From assembly GCA_014904985.1 (NCBI GenBank), contig MU129257.1:1-42624 (forward strand): a stretch of 42,624 nucleotides of DNA. The letters run 5' to 3'. A program made the position numbers and the translations under genes. Below, piece by piece: positions 1 through 9,086 of this stretch; within the stretch, counting starts at the first letter, position 1, and every line of letters starts with the position of its first letter. The notes under the pieces are model-generated. The model searched no databases, was not told where the DNA came from, and saw nothing but the letters and a program-made list of their open reading frames with translations. The stretch comes from Hydnum rufescens UP504 (taxonomy: Eukaryota > Basidiomycota > Agaricomycetes > Cantharellales > Hydnaceae).

Positions 1-499
1 AATTCACCATTTATACCAATATTTGGAAGGGAATTGTCAGAGGCCTTATGACTCCCAGAAAACGCATACAAAAGACTTTGATCCAAGCACAAACAAGTAC
101 CTAATAGATGCTATTATCAACAAGGAGAGCATAGTCTGCACGATATCTCAATCAAACTTGGAAATCATCTTCAGCAACATCTGGAAATCAGCTTGAAGAC
201 AATCTTGTACGCGTTTATAACAAATTAAGACCAGATTTTGCACAAAAATCTCCAGAAAAAGCGGAGGATTTTAGCTATCAAATTGGCCAGGTCATCAGAA
301 ATGCCAATAAGACAAAATATAAAACTGTGGATAAGAAGAAAAACCCTATTCCCTTGGGAGTTATTCGAAACCCAGTCACTTCGTCTTCCTTATAAAGATC
401 TTCCTCCCATCACACCCCTCCAACTTCCAACACATCCACCTAGCTTCAAAGACTTTCAATACACCAAGAAGCTTACCCCAGAACGCATAAAGAAAATAA
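1..499 (+). pseudogene. degenerate protease-RT junction of gypsy pol
   Basis: The first 60 bases match element 2 at 28258-28300, including the stop TGA (49-51 here, 28289-28291 there) in the context Ala-Leu-stop-Leu-Pro. Downstream, the reading frame is broken by several stops and shifts up to about 400. There the protein again matches element 2: a PLPTHPPxxKxFxYTKKLTPERIKKII-like linker, read here in more than one frame. This is the connector between protease and reverse transcriptase in fungal gypsy polyproteins. An intact gag-pol cannot be made from this copy, although RT to integrase is still open. Confidence 0.7.
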
Positions 500-3400
500 T
501 TGACAACATTCCCAATGATTTTCTTTCAGAAGAAGAACTTGATTTGCTTCTCTATGTGGTCGCTCAAAGAGAAAAGGGTCTTGCATTTGATGAATCAGAA
601 CGAAGGGATCTTCAAAACAGAATACTTTCCAGACTACATTATGGAAACAGTTCCACATGTTCCTTGGGAATTACCACCAATTCGACCTCCAAAAGCAATT
701 GTGGCAACACTTATCAAAATGATAAAGGATCAATTAGCAGCTGGGAAATACAAAACATCATGGTCTTCCTATCGTTCACAAATGTTTGCAGTGGCTAAGC
801 CTAAAGGAGGCATTCGCATTGTTCATGATCTACAACCCCTAAATGCAGTTTCAGTAAAAGACTCAGGATTGCCACCAAATATCAATGACTTTGCAGACAG
901 CTTTGTGGGACATTCAGTCTATATTGTTGCAGATCTCTATGCAGGGTATGATGGACGTCGACTGGCAGAAGAATCCCAAGAACTCACAACAAGCGATTCA
1001 CCATTGGGTCCTGTAAAGCTCACAACACTACCTCAAGGATATACAAATTCCATGCAAGAATTCATGAAAACAGTCACACACATGATCAGACCAATGATCC
1101 CAGACAGAGCTGAAGCCTTTGTGGATGATGTAGCAGGAAAGGGACCAAAAACGCGGTACAATGATGAACCTATACCTGAAAATCCAAAAATTCGACGATA
1201 CATATGGGAATTTGCTCAAGTCGTTGATGAGTTGTTCGCTACATTCATTGAAGCTGGATGTACAGCCTCAGGATCTAAATTAGTGCTTGCAACACCACTC
1301 GTACACATTGTAGGAAATGTTTGTTCAATGGAAGGAAGAAGACCTCACCATGGAATTATCACAAAAATAAAGAACTGGCCACGTCCAATCAATGTAACGC
1401 AAGTCCGCGGATTCCTAGGAACAGTTGGAGTCGCTCGAAATTGGATTTGGCAATTTGCTAAAATAGCAAAACCTCTCACATTGCTCACCAAGAAGACTCC
1501 TAATGACTTTGAATGGAATGACCAAGCAGAAGAAGCCATGAACCAACTAAAAGAAGCTTCCACAAACCTTCCTGCTCGAAAAACATTAAACATTGATATA
1601 GCCAGAGTGTTAAAAGAAGACGAACGAACATCAGATTATGGCCTTGTGACACTTGCAGTGGATAGCTCTATCATGGCAGTAGGATGGATCGAATATCAAA
1701 CCCTGGAAGATGGACGACATCCAATTGTCTTTGGATCAGTAACCAATAATGAAGCTGAAACCAAGTACTCCCAACCACAAATAGAATTGAAAGGACTATT
1801 CAAAGCACTCAAAGCACAAAGGAATGATCTCTGGGGAATCCATTTTAGAGTGGAAGTAGATGCCAAATTTCTCAAGCAAACCATTAATACACCAGGATTA
1901 CCAAATGCGGCTATGTCACGATGGATCTCCTACATTCAGCTATTTGATTTTGAATTGGTCCATGTTCCAGCCACAAAACACCAAGGTCCAGATGGATTAT
2001 CTAGGCGCCCAGCACATGAAAATGACTCAGCTGAATCAGAAGATGAACTGGAACCAGATGAACCAGGCCATTTTATTACTGGACCAAGACCTCATGAAGA
2101 AGACTGGATCCTTGTCTCAGAAACAAAACCAGAAGGATTGTCAAAACATTCAGGACATAAAAATGATTCAGAAAATTTAGAGAATGAACTAGAAAATTAT
2201 ATTCCTGGACCACAATCCCTAGAAGAATATGAAGACTGGACTCTGCATGATTCCTCACCAGCCACACTATCAGCTACAAGGATTAAGAGGGAACCATATG
2301 AAGACATCATTGAATTCAGACAAAATAACACAGTAATATCACTCAAACCACAAGAAAATATGTCAAGAAATGGTGGATTTGTAGCTCTTTCATGCCAAGT
2401 CCACTCAGTAACTCAAAGAAATTTCAATACAGTCTCACAACACTCAGAAATTGACTCAAAAATCAAAGAACATCCACACAAACTCAAAGATTCTGATGGA
2501 GAAGACTATTGGAAAAGGATTGAATATTACTTAAACCACTTAAAAATACCCTCAGGAGTCAAGAACACCAAAACATTTATTCAGAGTACCAAACACTATT
2601 TTTTGTATCAAGAAACCCTATGGAGAAGGCCTAAAACTGGTCAATTGCCACTGAAAGTTATCAAAAACCCGGATGATCGAGCCCGCTTATGTAAGGCAGC
2701 ACATGACGAATCCGGTCACCGCGGACGAGACCCGACGTTCAAAAAATTATCAGACAGATTTTACTGGCCTAATATGTTATCCTATGTGGCCTGGTATTGC
2801 CGGACATGCCATGAATGCCAGCAAAGATCTGTGACCCGCCCAAAAATCACATTGAGCCCGACCTACGTTAATACAATATTACGTAAATTTAATATGGACA
2901 CGGTTCACATGCCGGTATCTAACGGATTCAAATATATCGTCGATCTCCGGGATGATCTCTCCGGATGGCTGGAAGCAAAGATGTTACGTAAGGCCTCAAG
3001 TAAGAACGTCGCCCGGTTTCTATTTGAAGACGTCATGTGCCGGTTCGGCTGTGTATTACAAATCACTACGGACAATGGCGCGGAATTTGAGGGATTAGTC
3101 CAAACCATGGCAGATGAATATAATGTTCCCATTGTCCGAGCAGCCCCGTACCACCCGGAAGCAAATGGAATGATAGAACGCGGTCATAGGACCTGGATTA
3201 ATTCGTTATTCGTCGCTAGTAAAGGAAATCCGAGTCAATGGTCAAAATATTTTTATTCATGTATGTGGGCGGACCGAGTAACAGTAAAGCGGACGACTGG
3301 CCACACCCCCTATTACCTACTTTACGGAAAGCATCACGTGTTTCCATTCGATATTACGGATGCATCGTGGTATACATTAAAATGGGGTGCAGTCCAAACC

Positions 3401-4105
3401 ACAGAAGAATTACTAGCAATCCGCGGAATACAGTTAGCACACCGAGACGAGGATATCCAAGCGGCCTCAAATGACGTCCTCAAAGCAAGAATTCGAAGTG
3501 CACAGGATTACGCCAAACGAAATGAAAATATATTAGTAAATGGAAATTATTCACCGGGGACAATCGTGCTGGTATTTAATTCTGTATTACTAATGCAACA
3601 TGGACGAAAGGGGGAAATACGGTGGATTGGACCATACAGGGTTCGGCATCATCATCCTCGTGGATCCTATCGACTTGAAGAATTGGATGGAACCCTAATC
3701 AACGGAATATTCGCTGGAAACCGATTAAAAAAATATCATATGCGTGACAATATAGCCATAACGGACGGCGTCGGCAATGAGAGCCACAGCGCCATAGAAG
3801 AAGGATCAATTCAAGAAAATACACAAAAATACACAAAAAATGCAGGACATGCAATGACGTTCAACAGGGATATTATTATCAAGAAACAACGACCACCGGT
3901 ATCCCTCGGACCGGAAAACCAATTAAGTAGCTATCTTTGGCCACCGCCGAGAGCCACAGATTCGTGGGGCTATTGGGAAGACAAATTAGTGGAGTGGAGG
4001 CGACGGAACATTCTTCAAGAAATTCTAGGAAGTCACACGGAAGAACCCCAAATCACTGAATCTTATTGCGAGTCATCTGAAGAAAGTCTAGATATGGAAA
4101 TTTAA
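500..4105 (+). CDS. pol: Ty3/gypsy Pol: RT, RNase H, integrase
   Basis: This 1201-codon open frame is the enzymatic part of a gypsy polyprotein, which copies element RNA into DNA and integrates it. The first codons are out of the family frame, so 500 is only an open-frame start. RT spans about residues 60-330, with the LPQGYTNS motif near 178 and the catalytic FVDD at 207-210. RNase H follows at about 385-500 (AVDSS near 388, then conserved Glu and Asp). The integrase zinc-binding motif is H-x4-H near 734 and C-x2-C near 768. The catalytic acidic residues are Asp near 798 (MDTVHM), Asp near 857 (TTDNGAEF) and Glu near 893 (GMIERGH). The C-terminus contains LWPPPRATDSWGYW, conserved in element 2. 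Between RNase H and integrase lies an acidic linker. Base composition changes sharply near 2669. The full-length frame suggests this copy was active recently. Confidence 0.93.
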   Translation: MTTFPMIFFQKKNLICFSMWSLKEKRVLHLMNQNEGIFKTEYFPDYIMETVPHVPWELPPIRPPKAIVATLIKMIKDQLAAGKYKTSWSSYRSQMFAVAKPKGGIRIVHDLQPLNAVSVKDSGLPPNINDFADSFVGHSVYIVADLYAGYDGRRLAEESQELTTSDSPLGPVKLTTLPQGYTNSMQEFMKTVTHMIRPMIPDRAEAFVDDVAGKGPKTRYNDEPIPENPKIRRYIWEFAQVVDELFATFIEAGCTASGSKLVLATPLVHIVGNVCSMEGRRPHHGIITKIKNWPRPINVTQVRGFLGTVGVARNWIWQFAKIAKPLTLLTKKTPNDFEWNDQAEEAMNQLKEASTNLPARKTLNIDIARVLKEDERTSDYGLVTLAVDSSIMAVGWIEYQTLEDGRHPIVFGSVTNNEAETKYSQPQIELKGLFKALKAQRNDLWGIHFRVEVDAKFLKQTINTPGLPNAAMSRWISYIQLFDFELVHVPATKHQGPDGLSRRPAHENDSAESEDELEPDEPGHFITGPRPHEEDWILVSETKPEGLSKHSGHKNDSENLENELENYIPGPQSLEEYEDWTLHDSSPATLSATRIKREPYEDIIEFRQNNTVISLKPQENMSRNGGFVALSCQVHSVTQRNFNTVSQHSEIDSKIKEHPHKLKDSDGEDYWKRIEYYLNHLKIPSGVKNTKTFIQSTKHYFLYQETLWRRPKTGQLPLKVIKNPDDRARLCKAAHDESGHRGRDPTFKKLSDRFYWPNMLSYVAWYCRTCHECQQRSVTRPKITLSPTYVNTILRKFNMDTVHMPVSNGFKYIVDLRDDLSGWLEAKMLRKASSKNVARFLFEDVMCRFGCVLQITTDNGAEFEGLVQTMADEYNVPIVRAAPYHPEANGMIERGHRTWINSLFVASKGNPSQWSKYFYSCMWADRVTVKRTTGHTPYYLLYGKHHVFPFDITDASWYTLKWGAVQTTEELLAIRGIQLAHRDEDIQAASNDVLKARIRSAQDYAKRNENILVNGNYSPGTIVLVFNSVLLMQHGRKGEIRWIGPYRVRHHHPRGSYRLEELDGTLINGIFAGNRLKKYHMRDNIAITDGVGNESHSAIEEGSIQENTQKYTKNAGHAMTFNRDIIIKKQRPPVSLGPENQLSSYLWPPPRATDSWGYWEDKLVEWRRRNILQEILGSHTEEPQITESYCESSEESLDMEI

Positions 4106-4695
4106 GTCTTAAAAAGGAAATCCCTGAAATTATTTCGACTAAAGCCACATCACGAATTTATTGGTAACCATATGGATCTGAGATCACTCCAACGACGTGG
4201 GACTAAGAAAATCCCGCGATTGTCACCCTGGGGCCATGAGGCGTTGAGTCGCGGAATGTGCCGTACCCACAAAAATTGACACTACCGCCTTTAAAAGAAG
4301 ACCGCACCGCAAAATCAACGTCCCTCCGCCCACATCCTCCTTCCATGATGTCTAGATAATCACAACTGTCGACAATCACCTCCTCTTGCTTCTCCTTAAC
4401 TTAAATCACGTAAATTATCGCTTATCGCTTTCTCTTTTTTCTTTTCTATCGGTCCACTCGTATCTATGAACAACACTTCGCACGACGACCTAAGGATGAC
4501 TCCGCCGGGTAGTTATCGTCTGATTTCGCTTAGAACTTCTGTCCCACGACGAAAAACGAGTCATCAAGCTCAGGCACGGGTGAGGACGACGGGTATAAAA
4601 GCACAGACCATCCGCTAACAAAAGCACCAGCCGACCATCATCTGGATGACTTCACATCAGCCAATCATCGTCTGAACTATTCCACAATCTCCACT
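4106..4695 (+). promoter_or_regulatory. pol-ORF3 spacer with TATA box
   Basis: No gene is visible in these 590 bases. A good TATA box, TATAAAA, lies at 4594-4600 in a GC-rich setting, about 100 bases before the ORF3 start codon. A run of CpG-rich, short direct repeats (GACGACG, CATCATCTGGATGACTT-like) surrounds it. Element 2 has TATAAA at 33553-33558 in the same position before its ORF3. I infer a separate promoter for ORF3 rather than expression from the LTR. Confidence 0.55.
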
Positions 4696-6231
4696 ATGTC
4701 CAACTCAGCCTCGCTTGACCTCACTGCGACCTCGACTCCCGACTACACATTCCAGTATATCAATACGCCTGCTCCTTCGCCTGTGCCTCCTATGCAGCTA
4801 ACCGAACTCAAGCTCGGCGATGATACTTTCTTCAGCTCCTCGCCGAAGGAGAAAGACGAGATAGACGAGGTACGAAACTCAGCATCTACAGATCGGCATG
4901 CTGTTAACGTCTCCCAGAGCTTTTGGCCTGATTCAGTCAACCCATCTTCGCATCAAATTGTAAAAATGTACAATAACGACGAACAGTCCAAGCCTAGTCA
5001 ACCTGTAGGCCTTAATACCCAGTTAACGATCGACCCACGTCTCACACTATACCATCAGATCCCCGACCCACGCATTAAATCTGTCCAGTCTATTTTATCG
5101 GGCCCCGACTATCTTATATCCCAACAAGAGATCAAACAGGATCAAAATATAAAAAGGAACGTAGAAGACCAACCGGTAGATGCTGAAGCTCAACATGCCA
5201 TCAACTCGCGACTTCTGACGTCGACCCAGACCCGGATCCCTCTCAGATCGTTCGCGCCAGGTACTACTATATCAGATCTGTTCGCATTGCGACAGGAAGC
5301 CGACTCGAATCGCAATCCCAAGGAAAAGACTGCGAATCAGGCTAGGTCCCCGACTGATCAGCAATTACGCGATATATTCCACTCCTCCACCGACTCACTG
5401 ACTTCAAACTCTTCTCACCCATCATCCCGCCTCTCATCCCACTTATCATACTCCTCGAAACTTCCTCCGCGCGCTCCTCGCAACTTTTATAAGCGACCAA
5501 TCAGTATCCCACGGCCCGGCAAAAATGCAAACTCATACCGCGCATGGCCATCGTACAGACAGGCAATTGTGGATCGCGAGCGCAATGCTGCGCAGCGATT
5601 AGACGATGTTCGACGAGAGTACGAAGATAAGCGTAACGAGGACGTAAAGCAGCATGCGGACCTTCTTGACCAATTAAGTCGCACGGTCGCCAATCACAAT
5701 ATGCAAATCGATTCTCTCATGCCACCTCTTGCACTTCTTTCATCCACTTTACATCAACGAGAAGCCGACCTCGAAACGAGATCCAAAATACTTGACAATC
5801 GCGATACCAAGTTAGCTCGTGATGAGGAATGCGTTGCTAACTGGCGCGACCGCCTTCTCTATCCTTCGGCATATCATCATGTATCGCAGACTGACAGACT
5901 ATCCCGCATTTTTATCCAGGCAGCTGATATCATACGACAACACCATCGACTAGATACGCCATCCTCAGCCTTCGCTCTCCATCGTCGTATCGCTCCCGTG
6001 ATATCCCAGCTTGCATCATCTCTTCGTGAAACGGACGAGTCCTTTCTGACAATTGTACCTGACGATCGAGCAGTCCTTTACTATACTAGGCACGTTCACG
6101 ATATACAATATGACCTCCGAGACAATGAATGGGCCGAGTTCAAGAAAAACCCGGCCGCCCCCTATGAGCTCGCAGACCTCCCATCCAACCCAGCTACTGA
6201 AGACTCTGATGTTGATTCAAACGGGTGGTAG
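4696..6231 (+). CDS. ORF3, coiled-coil protein downstream of pol
   Basis: This is a 511-aa protein of unknown function. I do not recognise the family. The N-terminal half (about 1-270) is Ser/Thr/Pro-rich and looks disordered. Residues about 285-400 are highly charged helix-formers predicted to form a coiled coil (for example RREYEDKRNEDVKQHADLL). A conserved C-terminal module (about 400-511) contains QTDRLSRIF, AADIIRQ, AFALHRR and, near the end, the segment ending in DNEW, then an acidic tail. Element 2 encodes a homologue at 33614-36492 with matching QSDKFSCIF, AADIVRQ, AFCLHRH and HNKEW. The ATG was chosen because it follows the TATA box at 4594 and begins the open frame. No signal peptide or membrane segment is evident, so it does not look like an envelope protein. 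Its codon usage is rich in CpG, unlike the first two thirds of pol. Confidence 0.85.
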   Translation: MSNSASLDLTATSTPDYTFQYINTPAPSPVPPMQLTELKLGDDTFFSSSPKEKDEIDEVRNSASTDRHAVNVSQSFWPDSVNPSSHQIVKMYNNDEQSKPSQPVGLNTQLTIDPRLTLYHQIPDPRIKSVQSILSGPDYLISQQEIKQDQNIKRNVEDQPVDAEAQHAINSRLLTSTQTRIPLRSFAPGTTISDLFALRQEADSNRNPKEKTANQARSPTDQQLRDIFHSSTDSLTSNSSHPSSRLSSHLSYSSKLPPRAPRNFYKRPISIPRPGKNANSYRAWPSYRQAIVDRERNAAQRLDDVRREYEDKRNEDVKQHADLLDQLSRTVANHNMQIDSLMPPLALLSSTLHQREADLETRSKILDNRDTKLARDEECVANWRDRLLYPSAYHHVSQTDRLSRIFIQAADIIRQHHRLDTPSSAFALHRRIAPVISQLASSLRETDESFLTIVPDDRAVLYYTRHVHDIQYDLRDNEWAEFKKNPAAPYELADLPSNPATEDSDVDSNGW

Positions 6232-6916
6232 CCCAATGTCATGTACCTATTTAACTCTTTCTGGCTTTACAATAGCAAAACTCACGAATTCTACATCAGA
6301 CTCAAAAAGCACCAACGTCAACTAAACTCGCATTCCATATCTCGCTCGTACCTCGCCTCGTATCTCGCACCTCATATCGTATCTCCTCGTACTCGCCTCA
6401 TCTGCACCTATCTCGCGTATCTCGTCGTACCCTCGCGCCTCGTATCTCGCGTGTCTTTCACCAAGGATTCCTACTTCTCTTTTCTTCAAATACATCCTGT
6501 GCTTCATCCCGATGTCCCACTCCCCTTATGTACTCAAGTTCCAATGTACCAAATATGTCGCCTGTTGGCCAAAGGAAAACCTTTATTTTCTCTAAGTTCT
6601 CTGTTTATTATATGAGCTTGCCTGAAAACTGCTGCTAGTAAAATCTAAAATATTCTATTCCTCCCCTTTAAAAATGTGTTTGATTTCGCCTAAGGTCTTT
6701 TCGACTTAGCCAAAAAAAAAAAAAAAAAAAAAAATTTATCAACCAAAGACAAAAGTCAAAACTCAACAAGTTATGGCCCATATAGCCTGAACCAAGCCTG
6801 TAAAAAGCACCAAGAATTAACCAACAAACAATTAGAAATATGCTGAATCTGAACCTGAATCAAACACCCTGAAAATCTAAAAAGACCCTGTTGAATCCAG
6901 ACCTTCTCAAGCCACC
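6232..6916 (+). other. ORF3 3' flank with CTCGTA-type repeat and poly(A) run
   Basis: I see no gene here. A degenerate short repeat of the type CTCGTAYCTCG runs from about 6335 to 6452. A pure run of 23 A lies at 6712-6734, preceded by TTTTCGACTTAGCC. The latter could be a slipped homopolymer or the trace of a polyadenylated insertion, but no LINE sequence adjoins it. Confidence 0.5.
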
Positions 6917-6925
6917 TATAAAAAG
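6917..6925 (+). promoter_or_regulatory. TATA box before ORF4 copy a
   Basis: TATAAAAAG stands about 65 bases before a GTATGT splice donor at 6981. The same arrangement, TATA box then a donor about 55-65 bases later, occurs in element 2 (TATATAAAAG at 37077-37086, GTAAGA at 37142). Confidence 0.5.
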
Positions 6926-7033
6926 CACCTCTAACACAAATTCTCCCCCCCCTTATTCCGTCTCCACGACTCTGAAAAACGTATGTTAACAAAAAATTCT
7001 AAAGCTCATACAATGCTTACTTAAAAAGGGTAG

Positions 7034-7409
7034 AACGTCGTCCATTATGCCTACCAATATTCTCACCAAACGGCTTCCCGGAAATCCATACCGAACCTAC
7101 ACCCGATCTTGATGACATACAAATCCCGGACGAGATAGACCGGCACTTTGTACAATTCACACAACATGTCAGAGACCGTGACGATCCAATTCTCAAAATC
7201 AATATCGGACGAATGGGTTACTTTTGCCCCAGCACAACAAATGCAGTCCAAACATATACGCTTGCCCGCATCGATCATACTGCATAATTCGAGACCACTC
7301 TGAAGGCAATGATTTTCATGTGAAGGTGCAGATAAGGCTCATCGTGTTTGGAAATGTTGATAGAGATGCAGTCAACCTTCCTACTTTCGTTCACCTCCCT
7401 CCTGTATAA
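7034..7409 (+). pseudogene. ORF4 copy a, frameshifted
   Basis: This is a broken member of a small protein family with three copies in the window. The first half reads through KINIGRMGYFCP and stops at TAA near 7285. The second half continues in the next frame through FHVKVQIRLIVFGNV and ends PTFVHLPPV at 7409. These match ORF4 copy b (LRVGEFGVFYP, then RLFIGIGLVLVIFGEM, PYFTH) and the element 2 copy (LRKGEHGYFCP, then VFKVRVELELDLYGEI, PVFVH). A probable 53-bp intron (6981-7033, GTATGT to TAG) precedes it. No in-frame ATG is visible, so this copy is probably dead, or one base was lost in sequencing. Function unknown. Confidence 0.65.
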
Positions 7410-7529
7410 ATCCACATCACGAATCACCTCCATAAAAATTCAAATCAAATATTTTCGTGGAAACACTCGAATAAATGAAAAACACCATAAAAGGAAAGCA
7501 TGAAATTATAAATCTAATCACATCACGTG

Positions 7530-7537
7530 TATAAAAT
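7530..7537 (+). promoter_or_regulatory. TATA box before ORF4 copy b
   Basis: TATAAAAT is preceded directly by the palindrome CACGTG (7524-7529), an E-box. It lies 90 bases before the inferred start codon at 7620. Confidence 0.5.
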
Positions 7538-7619
7538 CAAACATAAAAGCCATCAAAAACGCGGACCTAACGCCTTCATCCACAAATCCTAAAACCTTTC
7601 TATTACAACCTCAAAAGCC

Positions 7620-8038
7620 ATGAACTCTACCAGTATGTATAAACAACAATCATTGAAGACACTTATTAAGAATCAAGAAACCCAGGGGATGTTGAAAATT
7701 CGGATGAAGATTCAACTTCAAGTGCCGAACAACTGTCTCTTTCATGCCAGGATTTCGCGACAATGGAGGAAACAGAAATCAGCATGGGAATGTTCATAAC
7801 CGATCGCAACTCGCACTACCTATCACTGCGTGTAGGAGAATTTGGTGTATTCTATCCCAATATCGAAAGCAACACCGACCACTTCTATTATGCCTACTTG
7901 AGCCAAACGCGAACTGAGGACTTCAGTTCAGATGGTCGTCTCTTCATTGGAATCGGCCTAGTCCTTGTGATATTTGGCGAGATGGATGATGCATGTCCAA
8001 ACCCATATTTCACTCACACAATCCCCGCTGTCATATGA
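7620..8038 (+). CDS. ORF4 copy b, small spliced protein
   Basis: The best model is two exons, 7620-7632 (ATG plus ten bases) and 7686-8038, around a 53-bp intron with GTATGT donor and CCCAG acceptor. The spliced frame is open for 121 codons; without splicing the frame starts at the internal ATG at 7763. The N-terminus is acidic and Ser-rich (ENSDEDSTSSAEQ). The C-terminal ~75 residues alternate hydrophobic and polar residues, suggesting a compact beta-rich domain, with family signature L-x-x-x-x-G-x-x-G-x-F-x-P and a C-terminal P-x-F-x-H. No signal peptide is visible. I do not recognise the family. It lies between ORF3 and ORF5 in the same orientation, as does its homologue at 37197-37511 in element 2. 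Confidence 0.7.
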
Positions 8039-8090
8039 TAATTTTCAAAAAATGAAACCTCCACCTCCTCCGCTGCATTTCAATGACATT

Positions 8091-8408
8091 GACATATAAA
8101 AATGACAGCAAGATGCTAATGGAAACGACCCTGCTGATCAATGAAGGAACCCAAACTTATGAGATCCCTAAGCGAAATTAGAGGTTGACACATGATCACA
8201 GACCTACGGATGCAAAAATGACATAAAAGCAAATCGAACGACTATCCCCAAGGTACGAATCAAAAGTGTTCACCATGCCATTGGAACTTCACACGATCAT
8301 TTACCGGCAATTCGACTATCTCTATCCTGAACCATTCACTCACCTCGAATCCCATATGATCATCGTTATTTCCCAAATCCCCAAGTTGCATTTGATGGCA
8401 TTATAATA
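8091..8408 (+). repeat. first copy of a local duplication
   Basis: This 318-bp stretch begins GACATATAAA and ends in TTGATGGCATTATAATA. It contains the first part of ORF5. It is followed immediately by a shortened copy at 8409-8656. Its spacing around AATCAAAAGTGTT agrees with element 2 (37659-37675), so I take it as the correct version. Confidence 0.7.
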
Positions 8409-8882
8409 GACATATAAACGACTGCTGATATGAGACAACTATGAGATCCTACGAATTAGAGTGAACATGATCACAGACTACGAGCAAAATGACATAAAAG
8501 CAATCGAACACTTCCCAGTACGAATCAAAGTGTCACCATGCATTGGATTCACACGATCATTTACGCATCACTCTATCCTGAACCATCACCACTCGAATCC
8601 CATATGATCATCGTTATTCCCAATCCCAAGTTGCATTTGATGGCATTATAAAGACAAAAAGAGTCGATTGGACAACGTACGAGTTCGGAGAACGCTCAAC
8701 AATCGACCCTCGTTATGTCACGACCTGAAATCAAATTTGTCCTTCTCCTCCGCGTTCCAGAGAACATATCTGTGCCTCGTCGAACCTTCTCCACAGATTC
8801 TCTTGACCTCCATCTAAACAATGTAATCCAAAGTGGGTGTTCACTTGATGATCCAAGACTTATACAAAGAAAAACCTATTGA
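8275..8882 (+). pseudogene. ORF5, ~119-aa small protein, split by the duplicate
   Basis: The first module starts at ATG 8275 (MPLELHTIIYRQFDYLYPEPF) and stops at TAA 8404-8406. The second module is read at 8715-8882 (PEIKFVLLLRVPEN, VPRRTFST). Skipping one copy of the duplication puts both modules in one frame with about 56 residues between PEPF and EIKF, against 57 between PEPF and EIEF in the element 2 homologue at 38303-38662. One TAA would remain at the join. A TATA-like CATAAAAG lies at 8222-8229. The family is unknown to me; the second module looks like a short beta/alpha segment with no membrane span. Confidence 0.55.
8409..8656 (+). repeat. homopolymer-shortened duplicate of 8091-8408
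   Basis: This is the same sequence again, but about 70 bases shorter. Almost all differences are one- to three-base deletions, mostly in runs (AAAAA to AAAA, CCCC to CCC, GTT to GT, GCC to GC). Substitutions are rare. Natural decay would give mainly substitutions, so an uncorrected long read placed next to its corrected version is the simpler explanation. It interrupts ORF5. Confidence 0.75.
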
Positions 8883-9086
8883 AAATGCGGATATTAAAAG
8901 ATCCATACCCGACAATAAGCGACTTCTATCACCAAATTCGAAGTATAAACTTGCAGGAGATTTCGCTTTGGTTTGAAGGGTGGAAATGGTGGTATTACAC
9001 AAGGAAAGGCGACTCAGGCTCAGTTGTATAAGTCAGGAAAAGATAAAAGACATTGCAAGGGGCTGCAATTAAAAGTGTTCACCATC
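8883..9086 (+). other. internal 3' end of element 1 before LTR
   Basis: No gene is visible. The last ~30 bases (ATTGCAAGGGGCTGC, then AATTAAAAGTGTTCACCATC) directly precede the LTR and recur before the LTR of element 2 (39505-39539). The GCAAGGGG segment is the best candidate polypurine primer. The motif GTGGAAATGGTGGTATTAC near 8983 is the uninterrupted form of the site where a solo LTR entered element 2 (38764). Confidence 0.55.

Noticed and set aside
4696..6231. ORF3 as a retroviral envelope protein
   Set aside because: No signal peptide, transmembrane segment or cysteine pattern; the protein is a disordered region plus a coiled coil.
6712..6734. Poly(A) run as the tail of a LINE or processed gene
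   Set aside because: No LINE reverse transcriptase or target duplication adjoins it; element 2 has a shorter A run at a similar place, so it is probably part of the gypsy spacer.
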